Source of the DNA: Actinoplanes utahensis
GTDB lineage: Bacteria; Actinomycetota; Actinomycetes; Mycobacteriales; Micromonosporaceae
Assembly (NCBI RefSeq): GCF_016862455.1
Contig: NZ_BOMZ01000079.1
Span: 1-64,000 of the forward strand
Direction of reading: 5' to 3'
DNA length: 64,000 nucleotides
Numbering within the stretch: the stretch's first letter is position 1; each line of letters starts with the position of its first letter. The position numbers were made by a program, and so were the translations under genes. This document shows, one piece after another, positions 11,725-21,073 of the stretch. The notes under the pieces are model-generated. The model was not told the origin of the DNA. It made no database searches and saw only the letters and a list, made by a program, of their open reading frames with translations.

Positions 11725-12525
11725 ATGCCGATGCTGACCGCCGCCGACGCCGTGATCCCGTACGAGGACCGGGGCGCCGGTGAGCCGATCGTGCTCATCA
11801 TGGGGTCGGCGGCATCCGGCCGGGCGTGGCACCTGCACCAGGTGCCCGCCCTGGTCGCCGCCGGCCACCGGGTGGTGACCTTCGACAATCGGGGGATGCG
11901 CGCCGGCGACACCGGCACGCCGTTCACCATCGACGACCTGGTCGCCGACACGGTGGCGCTGATCGAACAGCTGGACCTCGGGCCCTGCCGGGTGGTCGGG
12001 ACGTCGATGGGCTCGTACGTCGCCGCGGAACTCGCGCTGGCCCGCCCCGAGCTGCTGCGGCAGGTCGTGCTGATGGCGGCGCGGGCGCGCAGCGACGAGA
12101 TGCGGATCGCGCTGTCGAAGGGGGAGCGGCTGCTGGCCGACTCCGGTCTGGAACTGCCGCCCGAGTACCGGGCGGCGGTCCGGGCCCTGCAGACGCTGTC
12201 GCCGCGCACCCTCGACGACGAGCGGGCCGTCCGGGACTGGCTCGACCTGTTCGAGCTGTCGCCGGAGACCGGGCCGGGCGTGCGCGCACAGGCCCGGCTG
12301 GAGCCGATGCCGGACCGCCGGGCCGCGTACGCCGGGATCACCGTGCCGTGCCATGTCCTGTCCTTCGCCGACGACCTGATCACTCCGCCGTCGCACGGCC
12401 GGGAGCTGGCCGCGGCCATTCCCGGCGCCACGTACGAGGTGATCGCCGAGGCCGGCCACTACGGCTACCTGGAGCAGCCCGACCTGGTCAACCAGAGCCT
12501 GCTCCGGACCTTCACCACCTCCTGA
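11725..12525 (+). CDS. Alpha/beta hydrolase
   Basis: A 266-residue cytoplasmic alpha/beta hydrolase with no signal peptide. The oxyanion region is LIMGSAASGRAWH, the nucleophile elbow is GTSMGS, the acid is in DDLITPP and the histidine in EAGHYGYLEQP, so the triad is complete. Such proteins in NRPS clusters act as type II thioesterases or tailoring hydrolases, but this one is closer to the peroxidase/esterase-like group than to classic TEII proteins, so its substrate is unknown. It begins 25 bases after the acylase with GGAAGGAG just upstream and ends the rightward NRPS transcript. It is followed by two hairpins. Confidence 0.88.
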   Translation: MPMLTAADAVIPYEDRGAGEPIVLIMGSAASGRAWHLHQVPALVAAGHRVVTFDNRGMRAGDTGTPFTIDDLVADTVALIEQLDLGPCRVVGTSMGSYVAAELALARPELLRQVVLMAARARSDEMRIALSKGERLLADSGLELPPEYRAAVRALQTLSPRTLDDERAVRDWLDLFELSPETGPGVRAQARLEPMPDRRAAYAGITVPCHVLSFADDLITPPSHGRELAAAIPGATYEVIAEAGHYGYLEQPDLVNQSLLRTFTTS

Positions 12526-12532
12526 CACACCG

Positions 12533-12573
12533 CGTGTGGAGTTCGGCCGCTGTCCGCGCCCGAACTCCACACG
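12533..12573. repeat. Hairpin element related to the 23.1-kb tandem array
   Basis: Perfect 14-bp arms, CGTGTGGAGTTCGG (12533-12546) and its reverse complement (12560-12573), enclose a 13-base loop. The whole 41 bases match the start of the tandem array at 23110-23152 (GTGTGG, then TTC, GGCCGC, CGCGCCCG, TCCACAC in the same order). It could help terminate the upstream transcript, but the sequence match suggests a dispersed palindromic repeat. Confidence 0.75.
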
Positions 12574-12580
12574 CGGCGAA

Positions 12581-12628
12581 CACACGAAATGGCCCGCCGC
12601 TCCCGGGAGCGGCGGGCCATTTCGTGTG
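12581..12628. terminator. Bidirectional terminator, 48-bp perfect palindrome
   Basis: Two 24-base arms (12581-12604 and 12605-12628) are exact reverse complements with no spacer, beginning CACACGAAATGGCCCGCCGC. It sits between the convergent hydrolase (ending 12525) and VioB-like gene (ending 12638), as expected for a shared terminator. Confidence 0.85.
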
Positions 12629-12637
12629 GATGGGGTG

Positions 12638-15388
12638 TCAGCGCGGGGCCGGCGACTGGAACGCCGGGCCGAGGACCGTGGACGCACCCTCCGCGGACGG
12701 GATCTCGTACAGCCGGCGGGCCTGGATCTGCAGCTGGCCCATCAGCGCCACCGCGTCGTCCAGCTGCTCCGGGTGGCCGTTGAAGACCCGGTGCAGGCTG
12801 GCCAGCATGTTGGTGTACGACTCGTCGCACTTGAGCGACTCGCGGCGGCCCAGCGAGCCGTCCGGCAGGTTGTAGCTGTCCGGGTCGTCGACCACCGGGT
12901 ACACGCCGTCCGGGTCGAACGGGATCTCCGGACCCTCGTACGCCCACTTGCCCTTGCTGTTGCGGATCAGCTGGCGGCCCTTGACGATCTCCTCGAACCG
13001 GTAGTAGTGCCCCAGCTCCTCCGGGTCGCCCAGGTTGTCGCCGTCCAGGTCGTGCGGGCTGCCCTCGCCCTGCTCGATGATCTGCAGGATGCCCAGCAGC
13101 GCGCTGCGCCGGTCGGTGACCTGGTACAGCGTGGTGGGCGCGTCGGGCCAGGCCACCTGCTTCTTCGGGTCGCCGGTGAACAGCTTGCCGTCGTCGAACT
13201 TGATGATGGCCCGGGCGATCTGGTTGTAGAACCAGCCGATCGTCATCGGCGTGTACTCCGCCTTGCCGAACCACTCCTGGACCTGCTGCATCGCGCCGGC
13301 CTCGGCCTCCTGGACCCGGCCCTGCTTGTCCGCCTTCACCGCGCCCTTGGCGACCACCGCGCCGTGGTACGGCTTCCCGTCCACCTTCGGGTGCTCGGGC
13401 AGCTCGATCGTCATGAAGATGTCCTTGACGTGCTGCGGCGAGAGCTTGCGCAGGCGCACGTTGAGGTCCGGCAGCACCGGGCCGGGAAGCCGGCCGGGGT
13501 AGGTCGGCACGGCGCCCGGCCGGCCGATCACCGGCGTCCCGCCCAGCGCGTTGATGATGTTGGCGACCTGGGCCATGTGCTGCATCTCCTCGAGCAGCAC
13601 CCCGCGCAGCAGCTGGCGGATCTCGTTGTTGAAGCCCGGTTTGATGGAGAACAGCGCCGCACAGTACGGCGGGATCACCGCCTGCTCGAGCAGCAGCGCC
13701 TGCTGCAGCACGGTGAGCAGTTCCTCACGGGAGCTGATCTCCATAATCGGCGGAACGGGCTTGGTCTCCAGCCACTTCACGATCATGTCTCGCTTTCCAG
13801 GTGAGAGGTCCCGGCTCACCGGCATGTGCGTCGGGGAGTCGAGGGGTGCCATCAGGGTGCGTTTGACGTAGGTCTTCTGCTCCACCACGTGGTTGTAGTT
13901 ACCGAGATCGAAAAGACCTCGCATCACAGGGTAGAGGTTCGCGTACTGCTGGAAGATCGGGCGCACATCGCGATTCCACGTTGGACGCGCGGGCGCCTCG
14001 TGCCGGTCGAAGACCAGTGCGGCGACCCGCGCGTCGGGCTGGCCGGGACGGGCCGGACTGCCCAGCAGAACGGCGGTCGCGATGCCGTCGATGGCGAGCT
14101 TGGTGCTCGGTCCCACCGCGGTCAGGGTCAGTTCGGTCCGGCCCTGGGCGTCGGTGGTGATGGTGGACGGGAACCTCAGCGCCGGGTTGACGTTCGGCTG
14201 TGTGACGGCCACCTCGAAGTTCGGCGCCGGGCGGCCGAACCTGGTCACCCGCACCGCGGTGGTGACGGTGTCGTACGGCTTGCCCGGGAACAGCCGGTGC
14301 ACCGTCTCCTCGGGGTGGATCCAGGTGCCGTCCGCGCTCTCCGAGAGGATCACCACCGGCGGCTCGGCCGCGTTGATCACGGCGAGTCGCTTGTCGGCGA
14401 TCGACGCGAACTGCTCGGCGGTCAGCGGCACCGGGATCACACCGGCGCGACCCTCCAGCAGCTTGTCGTCCACAGCGGGCAGCGGCGTCAGCGCCGTGGG
14501 CTTGCCGTCGCCGTCCAGCACCGCCAGGCTGACCGCGCCCAGGTCGGTCAGCGGGCCGCCCTTGCTGCTGGTCGGCCAGCTGTTCGACACGTCCAGGAAG
14601 ACGGTGCGGGTGTCGTCGTCGACCCGGACCGGGGTGTCCCACATGGTGCCGTTGACCCTGCGCAGCCGCCGCCCGGCGACGAACCGGCGCGGCTCTCCGG
14701 GCAGGTACGGCCCGATGCTGCCGACCACCCGGCCGTACGTGTGCGCGGCCCCGAACTCCGCCAGGTCGATCTCGTAGCCGTCCAGCACCAGCCGGATCGA
14801 CAGCAGCCCGCCGGTGGTGGTCTCGCGCAGGTGCCGCAGCAGCGGCGACGACAGGTCGTCGGCCCATCGCAGGTCCTTGAGCACGGTGGTGAGCCCGGCG
14901 CTGGCGTTGGTGCCGCCCGGGGTCTGCGCGCCCGGCCCGCGCCGCCACAGATCCTCCACCCAGGACGGTTCCACGCTGCCGGCGAGCAGCTCACGCTCCT
15001 GGTCGTCGACGATCCGCACGCCCAGCCCGTAGATGCCGGGTGTGGTCTGGTCGCGCTGGTCGATGTCCACCATCTTCGCCGACACCCGCCGGTTGTCCTC
15101 CAGCAGCGCCATCCCGACCACCGGGTCCTTCTCGGCGGAGTCGACGATCGTGCCGTCCGGCAGCAGGCCGCTGCGGATGCTCAGCCCGGACAGCCGGAAC
15201 GCGCCGGTGCCACGCGGGTTGAACAGCCCGTTCTCGTCGATCACGCCCTTCGACGTGAAGTACGCCGGCCGCTGGAACCGCGGCTCGAAGGTGTCGTTGT
15301 TGTAGTGGCGCAGGGCGTTGTTGACGGTGGAGATGTCCGACTGGAACTTGCCGGAGAAGTTCAGCCGCGGGAATCCCAGATACGACAT
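12638..15388 (-). CDS. VioB/RebD-like ferritin-domain protein
   Basis: A 916-residue protein resembling the VioB/RebD/StaD group (family name iminophenylpyruvate dimer synthase, often mislabelled polyketide synthase). Those haem/iron proteins couple two indole-3-pyruvate imines in violacein and indolocarbazole pathways. The N-terminal half opens MSYLGFPRLNFSGKFQSDIS, typical of the group. The C-terminal ferritin-like part holds EQAVIPPYCAALFS, then EEMQHMAQVANIINALGG (ExxH) and ELGHYYRFEEIVKGRQL (second ExxH), candidate metal ligands. It is the last gene of a leftward operon, 23 bases after the glutamate mutase E gene. No amino-acid oxidase partner (VioA/RebO) is visible in the window, so a dimerase role is not established; it may oxidize an amino acid or peptide-bound residue instead. 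Confidence 0.85.
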   Translation of the reverse strand: MSYLGFPRLNFSGKFQSDISTVNNALRHYNNDTFEPRFQRPAYFTSKGVIDENGLFNPRGTGAFRLSGLSIRSGLLPDGTIVDSAEKDPVVGMALLEDNRRVSAKMVDIDQRDQTTPGIYGLGVRIVDDQERELLAGSVEPSWVEDLWRRGPGAQTPGGTNASAGLTTVLKDLRWADDLSSPLLRHLRETTTGGLLSIRLVLDGYEIDLAEFGAAHTYGRVVGSIGPYLPGEPRRFVAGRRLRRVNGTMWDTPVRVDDDTRTVFLDVSNSWPTSSKGGPLTDLGAVSLAVLDGDGKPTALTPLPAVDDKLLEGRAGVIPVPLTAEQFASIADKRLAVINAAEPPVVILSESADGTWIHPEETVHRLFPGKPYDTVTTAVRVTRFGRPAPNFEVAVTQPNVNPALRFPSTITTDAQGRTELTLTAVGPSTKLAIDGIATAVLLGSPARPGQPDARVAALVFDRHEAPARPTWNRDVRPIFQQYANLYPVMRGLFDLGNYNHVVEQKTYVKRTLMAPLDSPTHMPVSRDLSPGKRDMIVKWLETKPVPPIMEISSREELLTVLQQALLLEQAVIPPYCAALFSIKPGFNNEIRQLLRGVLLEEMQHMAQVANIINALGGTPVIGRPGAVPTYPGRLPGPVLPDLNVRLRKLSPQHVKDIFMTIELPEHPKVDGKPYHGAVVAKGAVKADKQGRVQEAEAGAMQQVQEWFGKAEYTPMTIGWFYNQIARAIIKFDDGKLFTGDPKKQVAWPDAPTTLYQVTDRRSALLGILQIIEQGEGSPHDLDGDNLGDPEELGHYYRFEEIVKGRQLIRNSKGKWAYEGPEIPFDPDGVYPVVDDPDSYNLPDGSLGRRESLKCDESYTNMLASLHRVFNGHPEQLDDAVALMGQLQIQARRLYEIPSAEGASTVLGPAFQSPAPR

Positions 15389-15411
15389 GCTCTATTCCTT
15401 AGGGGTCGGGG

Positions 15412-16783
<1,372 letters not shown>

Positions 16784-16791
<8 letters not shown>

Positions 16792-17221
16792 CGTGGGCCA
16801 CCGGGACGCGGGCGGTGCGCAGCATGTCCAGCAGGGGCACCAGCGCGGCCACGTCCTGCAGGATGTGGTCGACGCCCAGCCGGTGGAGCCGGTCCAGGTC
16901 GGCGCTCTGCTTGTGGGCGCCGAGCGAGAGGTTGCCGCCGAGGATCACCGGCCGCCGCAGCCGGCCGCGGCCGCGCAGCGTCGGCAGGTCGTGCAGGTCC
17001 TCGTACGCGTGCCCGTTCAGGCTGCCGATCAGCACCGCCTCGGCGCCCGGCTCGTCGTCCAGGGCGTCGGCGAACTCGGTCAGCGGCGTGCAGACGCCCA
17101 GGTTCATCACGGTGAACCCGTGCGCGCGCAGGTGCCGGTCGATGAGCTGGTTGGCGACCGCGTGCGCGTCGCTGGCGGCCACGCCCAGGATCACGGTCCG
17201 TGCCGTCTCGAAGGTGATCAT
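16784..17221 (-). CDS. glmS: Glutamate mutase S subunit, cobalamin-binding
   Basis: A 145-residue B12-binding sigma subunit, partner of the E subunit that follows. The family motif DxHxxG(41)SxL(...)GG is present as SDAHAVAN, GSLNGH and GGNLSLG; the cobalt-ligating His is kept but the Gly of DxHxxG is Ala here. MITFETARTVILGVAASD is a normal N-terminus. The start ATG at 17221 overlaps the P450 stop as ATGA, and its own stop overlaps the E subunit start, so P450, S and E are one translationally coupled unit. The acidic loop sequences before and after the motif align well with clostridial GlmS by memory. The Gly to Ala change probably tolerates base-off binding but should be checked against other cluster-encoded homologues. 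Confidence 0.93.
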
Positions 17222-18444
17222 GCTGCCTCCCCGGGCTTCCGCTCGTCGAACCGGATCGGCAGCGCGTTCAGGAACCGGAAGTTGACGCTGTCGAGCCAGC
17301 TCGGCTCGCCGCCCTCCAGCCGCCAGTTCCGGGTGCGCTGCACCAGCCGGTGCATGGCGATCTCGATCTCGGTCAGGGCGAGCGCCGCGCCGAGGCAGAA
17401 GTGGATCCCGTGGCCGAACGACAGGTGGTCGGTGGCCTTGCGGGTCAGGTCGAGCCGGTCCGGGTCGGTGTACCGGGCCGGATCGTGGTTGCCGGCGCCG
17501 AGCACCAGCGTGACCGTGTCCCCACCGCGGATGTGCCGGCCGGCGACCTCGATGTCGGCGGTGGCGACCCGGGTGGTGAACTGGACCGAGCTGTCGTAAC
17601 GCAGGAACTCGTACGCCGCGTTGCCGGCCAGCTCCGGCCGCTGCCGCAGCAGGTCCGCCTGCTCCGGATGGTCCAGCAGGGCCAGCGCCGCGTTGCCGAC
17701 CAGATGCGTGGTGGTGGCCTGCCCGGCGTCGATGAGCAGCAGGAAGTTGGCGAACACCTCGTCCTCGGTGTACTCGCCGTCGCGCAGCTGCGCGCTGATC
17801 ATCTGGGTGAACAGGTCGTCGCCCGCGCCGCTGCGCCGCTGCTCGGCGCCGGCGTCGAAGACCTCGCGCAGGGCGGTCAGCCGGGACATCTCGGCCGACG
17901 ACTGGGAGAAGAACTCGGGCAGCAGGCCGCGCCAGTCCTTCAGCAGGTGCGCCGCGTGCGCAGGCACCCCGGCCAGCAGCGCGATCACGCCCCGGGTCAG
18001 CGGCTCGGAGAAGTCGTGGATGACGTCCATCCGGCCGGTCGGCACCACCCGGTCCAGCAGTTCGTCGGCCAGCTCCTCGATCATCGACCGGACGGTGCGG
18101 ATGAACCGCGGCGTCAGGCCCGGCCGGATCAGCCGGCGTAGCCGGGTGTGCTCCGGAGGCTCCCGGAACAGCATCATGTCCTGCAGGATCGCGGCCAGCG
18201 GCGCCATGTCCGCGCGGGACTCCGGCGGCAGCGCGGCGTGGAACTCGCCGATCCGCGCGCCGGAGAGCCGGTCGTCCTTGGAGAGCGCGGCGATGTCGGC
18301 GTGCGACAGCACCACCCAGCTGCGCATCAGGTCGTCCCAGTGGACCGGGTTGCGCCCGCGGAGTGCGGAATAGAATTCGTACGTTCGCCCGCTCCATTCC
18401 GGCTCGAAAAGGTCCAACAGGCTCTCGGTCTCGGTAATCGTCAT
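17218..18444 (-). CDS. Cytochrome P450
   Basis: A 408-residue soluble bacterial P450. The ExxR pair is likely in EFLRYDSS, and the haem loop is FGHGIHFCLGAALA with the axial Cys. The I-helix oxygen-activation motif reads DAGQATTTHL: the acidic residue usually before the Thr is Ala. Such changes occur in some P450s that act on carrier-bound amino acids or that take substrate-assisted protonation. The ATG at 18444 was chosen because AAAGGA precedes it at normal spacing and the product begins MTITETESLLDLFEPEW. It is first in the operon with the glutamate mutase, so hydroxylation of methylaspartate, of an aromatic residue on a carrier, or of the finished peptide are all possible. Confidence 0.92.
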   Translation of the reverse strand: MTITETESLLDLFEPEWSGRTYEFYSALRGRNPVHWDDLMRSWVVLSHADIAALSKDDRLSGARIGEFHAALPPESRADMAPLAAILQDMMLFREPPEHTRLRRLIRPGLTPRFIRTVRSMIEELADELLDRVVPTGRMDVIHDFSEPLTRGVIALLAGVPAHAAHLLKDWRGLLPEFFSQSSAEMSRLTALREVFDAGAEQRRSGAGDDLFTQMISAQLRDGEYTEDEVFANFLLLIDAGQATTTHLVGNAALALLDHPEQADLLRQRPELAGNAAYEFLRYDSSVQFTTRVATADIEVAGRHIRGGDTVTLVLGAGNHDPARYTDPDRLDLTRKATDHLSFGHGIHFCLGAALALTEIEIAMHRLVQRTRNWRLEGGEPSWLDSVNFRFLNALPIRFDERKPGEAA

Positions 18445-18667
18445 GTCGCGAAGTCCTTTGTCCCCGAGCTCAGTGACAGAGAATGTATAGACGCAAGGAT
18501 CTTCGCCCGGCAATCCTGGACCAGGTCCGGGAGCTGGTCTTTTAGCCCTGGTGGCGGCTTATTCATCGAGCGCTGAAAGTCGGTGACACCCGCTCCGGGC
18601 CGATGTTAGCTTTGCGGCACCAATTATCGAGCCGGGTGGCTTCCCTCATTTCATTGAGGTACCGAGA
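18445..18667. promoter_or_regulatory. Divergent promoter region, P450 operon and glycosyltransferases
   Basis: A 223-base gap between the leftward P450 operon and the rightward glycosyltransferase genes. It is noticeably less GC-rich than its surroundings (for example TTATTCATCG and CAATTATCGAG). GAGG at 18656-18659 is the likely ribosome binding site for the gene at 18668. I could not assign -35/-10 boxes with confidence. Confidence 0.5.
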
Positions 18668-19849
18668 ATGAGCAGATTCCTTTTCGTGACTTTCCCGATG
18701 CACGGCCATGTGGACCCGATGGTGCCGGTGGTGGCCGAGCTGGCCGCCCGGGGCGCCGGCGTCGACGTCGTCGCCGACCCCCGGTTCGCCGGCGCCTTCG
18801 CGGGCACCGGCGCGCGGGTCCACGAGATCGAGATCCCGGTCCTCGGCTCGGTTCCCGAAGGACTCGACGACCGGTCCGCCCGGTCCGCGCGCCGCCGCGC
18901 GAACGCCGACGTCCGGCGCCGCCGGGCCCGGCTCGCCGACGATCTGAGCGAGCGCTGGCCGGACCTGCGGCCGGACGCGGTGATCACCGACCTGTACGCG
19001 GAGTGGGGCGCGACCGCCGCCCGCCGCAACGGCACCCCGCTCGTCTCGTTCACCGGCACCCACGCGGTCAACCGGCGGATGGCCGTCGAGGGGGTCCGCC
19101 GGTCCGCCGGCCCGGTCGTGGCGGCGCTGCTGAACGCGACCGGCCTGATCCGGATCGCCCACCCGGCGCTGCGCGACCGCGCCGACCTGGCCCTCGCCAA
19201 CACCACCGACGAGCTGCAGCCGGACCGTGCCGGGTTCGGCGAGCGGCACCGCCTGGTCGGCCCGCTGCTGCGCGAGGACAGCATCGACGACCCCGGCCTG
19301 CCCTGGGACGCGATGGCCGCCGGCCCGGTCCTCTACGTCTCCTCCGGCACCGTGTACGAACGCGGCGCGGAGTTCTACCGGACCGTGGCGGACACCTTCG
19401 CCGACACCGAGTGGACGGTGGTGATGGCGACCGCCCGGACCGACCCGGCCGAGCTCGGCGCCCTTCCCGCCAACGTGCACGCCCGGCGCTACGTGCCGCA
19501 GAGCCGGGTGCTGCGGTCCAGCACCGTCTTCCTCACCCACGCCGGGATGAACTCGGTCCTCGACGCGATCCGCTGCGAGGTGCCGATGCTCACCGTGCCG
19601 TGCTCGCTCGACCAGAAGGGCACCGCCGACCACCTGGAGCGGCTGGGTGTCGGCGAGGTCGTCGGGCGGACGGTCGCGGTCGGCGATCTGCTCACGGCCG
19701 CGCGGCGCCTGGCGGCGGATCCGGAGGTACGGGCCACCCTGCGCCGCCTCGCCGCCCCGATGACCGCCGGCCGTCCCGGCGCGCGCGCCGCCGACGCGCT
19801 GGAGGAGTTCGCCGCGACCCGCCTGGCCGGCGTCGCGGCAGTCCGCTGA
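18668..19849 (+). CDS. MGT-family glycosyltransferase
   Basis: A 393-residue GT-B glycosyltransferase of the macrolide-glycosyltransferase (GT1) type, which moves an activated sugar to a small-molecule acceptor. It opens MSRFLFVTFPMHGHVDPM, where the second His is the usual catalytic base. The donor-binding region near 19530 has FLTHAGMNSVLDAI followed by EVPMLTVPCSLDQKGTA, the intact H-A-G-x-N-S pattern. Start ATG has GAGG eight bases before it. It is followed after 29 bases by a paralogue, so the pair looks like a tandem duplication. Proteins of this type in clusters either decorate the product or inactivate it for self-protection. Confidence 0.92.
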   Translation: MSRFLFVTFPMHGHVDPMVPVVAELAARGAGVDVVADPRFAGAFAGTGARVHEIEIPVLGSVPEGLDDRSARSARRRANADVRRRRARLADDLSERWPDLRPDAVITDLYAEWGATAARRNGTPLVSFTGTHAVNRRMAVEGVRRSAGPVVAALLNATGLIRIAHPALRDRADLALANTTDELQPDRAGFGERHRLVGPLLREDSIDDPGLPWDAMAAGPVLYVSSGTVYERGAEFYRTVADTFADTEWTVVMATARTDPAELGALPANVHARRYVPQSRVLRSSTVFLTHAGMNSVLDAIRCEVPMLTVPCSLDQKGTADHLERLGVGEVVGRTVAVGDLLTAARRLAADPEVRATLRRLAAPMTAGRPGARAADALEEFAATRLAGVAAVR

Positions 19850-19878
19850 CCACCCGCCCACCGACCGGAGGTTGCCCC

Positions 19879-21036
19879 GTGGCGCGGTACCTGTTCGTCC
19901 CCTATCCGATGCACGGCCACGTCAACCCGCTCGCCACGGTCGCCGCCGAACTGGTCCGGCGCGGCGACGAGGTGGCGGTCGCCGTCGCCGCGCCGTTCGC
20001 CGCGGTCTTCCGCGACCTGGGCTGCGACGTCACCGAGATCGAGACGACGGTGGTGCCCGGCTTCCCGGAGAACCCGACGAAGCAGCAGCGGCGCCGCAAC
20101 CGGCGGACCGCCCTGCGGATGATCGCCGAACGCCGCGGGATCGTCCGCGCGCTGCGCCGCCGCTGGGCGTCCTGGCAGCCGGACCTGGTGGTCGCCGACC
20201 TGGCCGCCCGGTGGGGCGCGATGGCCGCGCACGCCGAGGGCACACCGCTGGCGTCGTTCAGCGTGACCTACACGGTCAGCGAGGACATGGTGCTGGACAG
20301 CCTGCGGCGGCGGCGCAGCGAACGCTGGATCCGCACGGTCCGCCGGCTGGGGCTGCTGAAACAGTTCCATCCCGCGCTGCGTGACCGCGCCGACCTGGCG
20401 CTGATCAACGCGACGCCGCAGTTGCAGCCGCGGCACGCCACCTTCGGCGACCGCTACCACTTCGCCGGGCCGCTGATCCACGACACCAGCACGTACGGCG
20501 ACGCCGACCTGCCCTGGGACCGGATCGGCGCGGGCCCGCTGCTGTTCGTCTCGCCGGGCACCGTGTTCGGGTGCTCACCGGCGTTCTTCCGCTCGCTGGC
20601 CGCCGAGTTCGCCGGCACCGAATGGACCGTCGTGCTGGCCACCGCCGGCACCGACCCGGCCGAGCTCGGCGACCTGCCGGACAACGTCGTCGCCCGGCGG
20701 TTCGTGCCGCAGACCGCGCTGCTCCGGCGGGCGTCGGTGTTCCTCACCCGGGCCAGCATGAACTCCGCGCTGGAGGCGGTGCTGCACGAGGTGCCGATGA
20801 TCGCGGTGCCCCGGGCGTACGACCAGATCGGCATCGCCGCGCAACTGACCGGCCTCGGCGTGGCCGTGACACCCGGCCGCCCGGCGGGCGGCACCCCGTT
20901 CCTCGACGCGGCCCGGCAGCTGACCGCCGACCCCGAGGTCGCCACCCGGCTCGCCGAGCTGGCCGAGCCGATGCGCCGCCTCGACGGCGCCGGCACGGCC
21001 GCGGACGCACTCCAGAAATTCATCAAGAACCGTTAG
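19879..21036 (+). CDS. MGT-family glycosyltransferase paralogue with altered donor motif
   Basis: A 385-residue paralogue of the preceding glycosyltransferase; the two share PMHGHV near the start, HPALRDRADLAL in the middle and TDPAELG before the C-terminal donor site. GTG at 19879 is chosen because GGAGG lies eight bases upstream and the product starts MARYLFVPYPMHGHVNPL. The key difference is in the donor motif: FLTRASMNSALEAV replaces FLTHAGMNS, so His becomes Arg and Gly becomes Ser, and the following loop reads AYDQIGIAAQ. That could mean another donor sugar, or an auxiliary non-catalytic partner for the upstream enzyme. The N-terminal acceptor-side His is kept. Confidence 0.9.
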   Translation: MARYLFVPYPMHGHVNPLATVAAELVRRGDEVAVAVAAPFAAVFRDLGCDVTEIETTVVPGFPENPTKQQRRRNRRTALRMIAERRGIVRALRRRWASWQPDLVVADLAARWGAMAAHAEGTPLASFSVTYTVSEDMVLDSLRRRRSERWIRTVRRLGLLKQFHPALRDRADLALINATPQLQPRHATFGDRYHFAGPLIHDTSTYGDADLPWDRIGAGPLLFVSPGTVFGCSPAFFRSLAAEFAGTEWTVVLATAGTDPAELGDLPDNVVARRFVPQTALLRRASVFLTRASMNSALEAVLHEVPMIAVPRAYDQIGIAAQLTGLGVAVTPGRPAGGTPFLDAARQLTADPEVATRLAELAEPMRRLDGAGTAADALQKFIKNR

Positions 21037-21073
21037 GCGCCGTGCTCCGGCGCCGCCCGTCGAGGAGAGACGA

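Noticed and set aside
12638-15388. Polyketide synthase (a common label for VioB)
   Set aside because: No ketosynthase, acyltransferase or carrier motifs; the C-terminal ferritin-like ExxH segments fit the VioB/RebD group.
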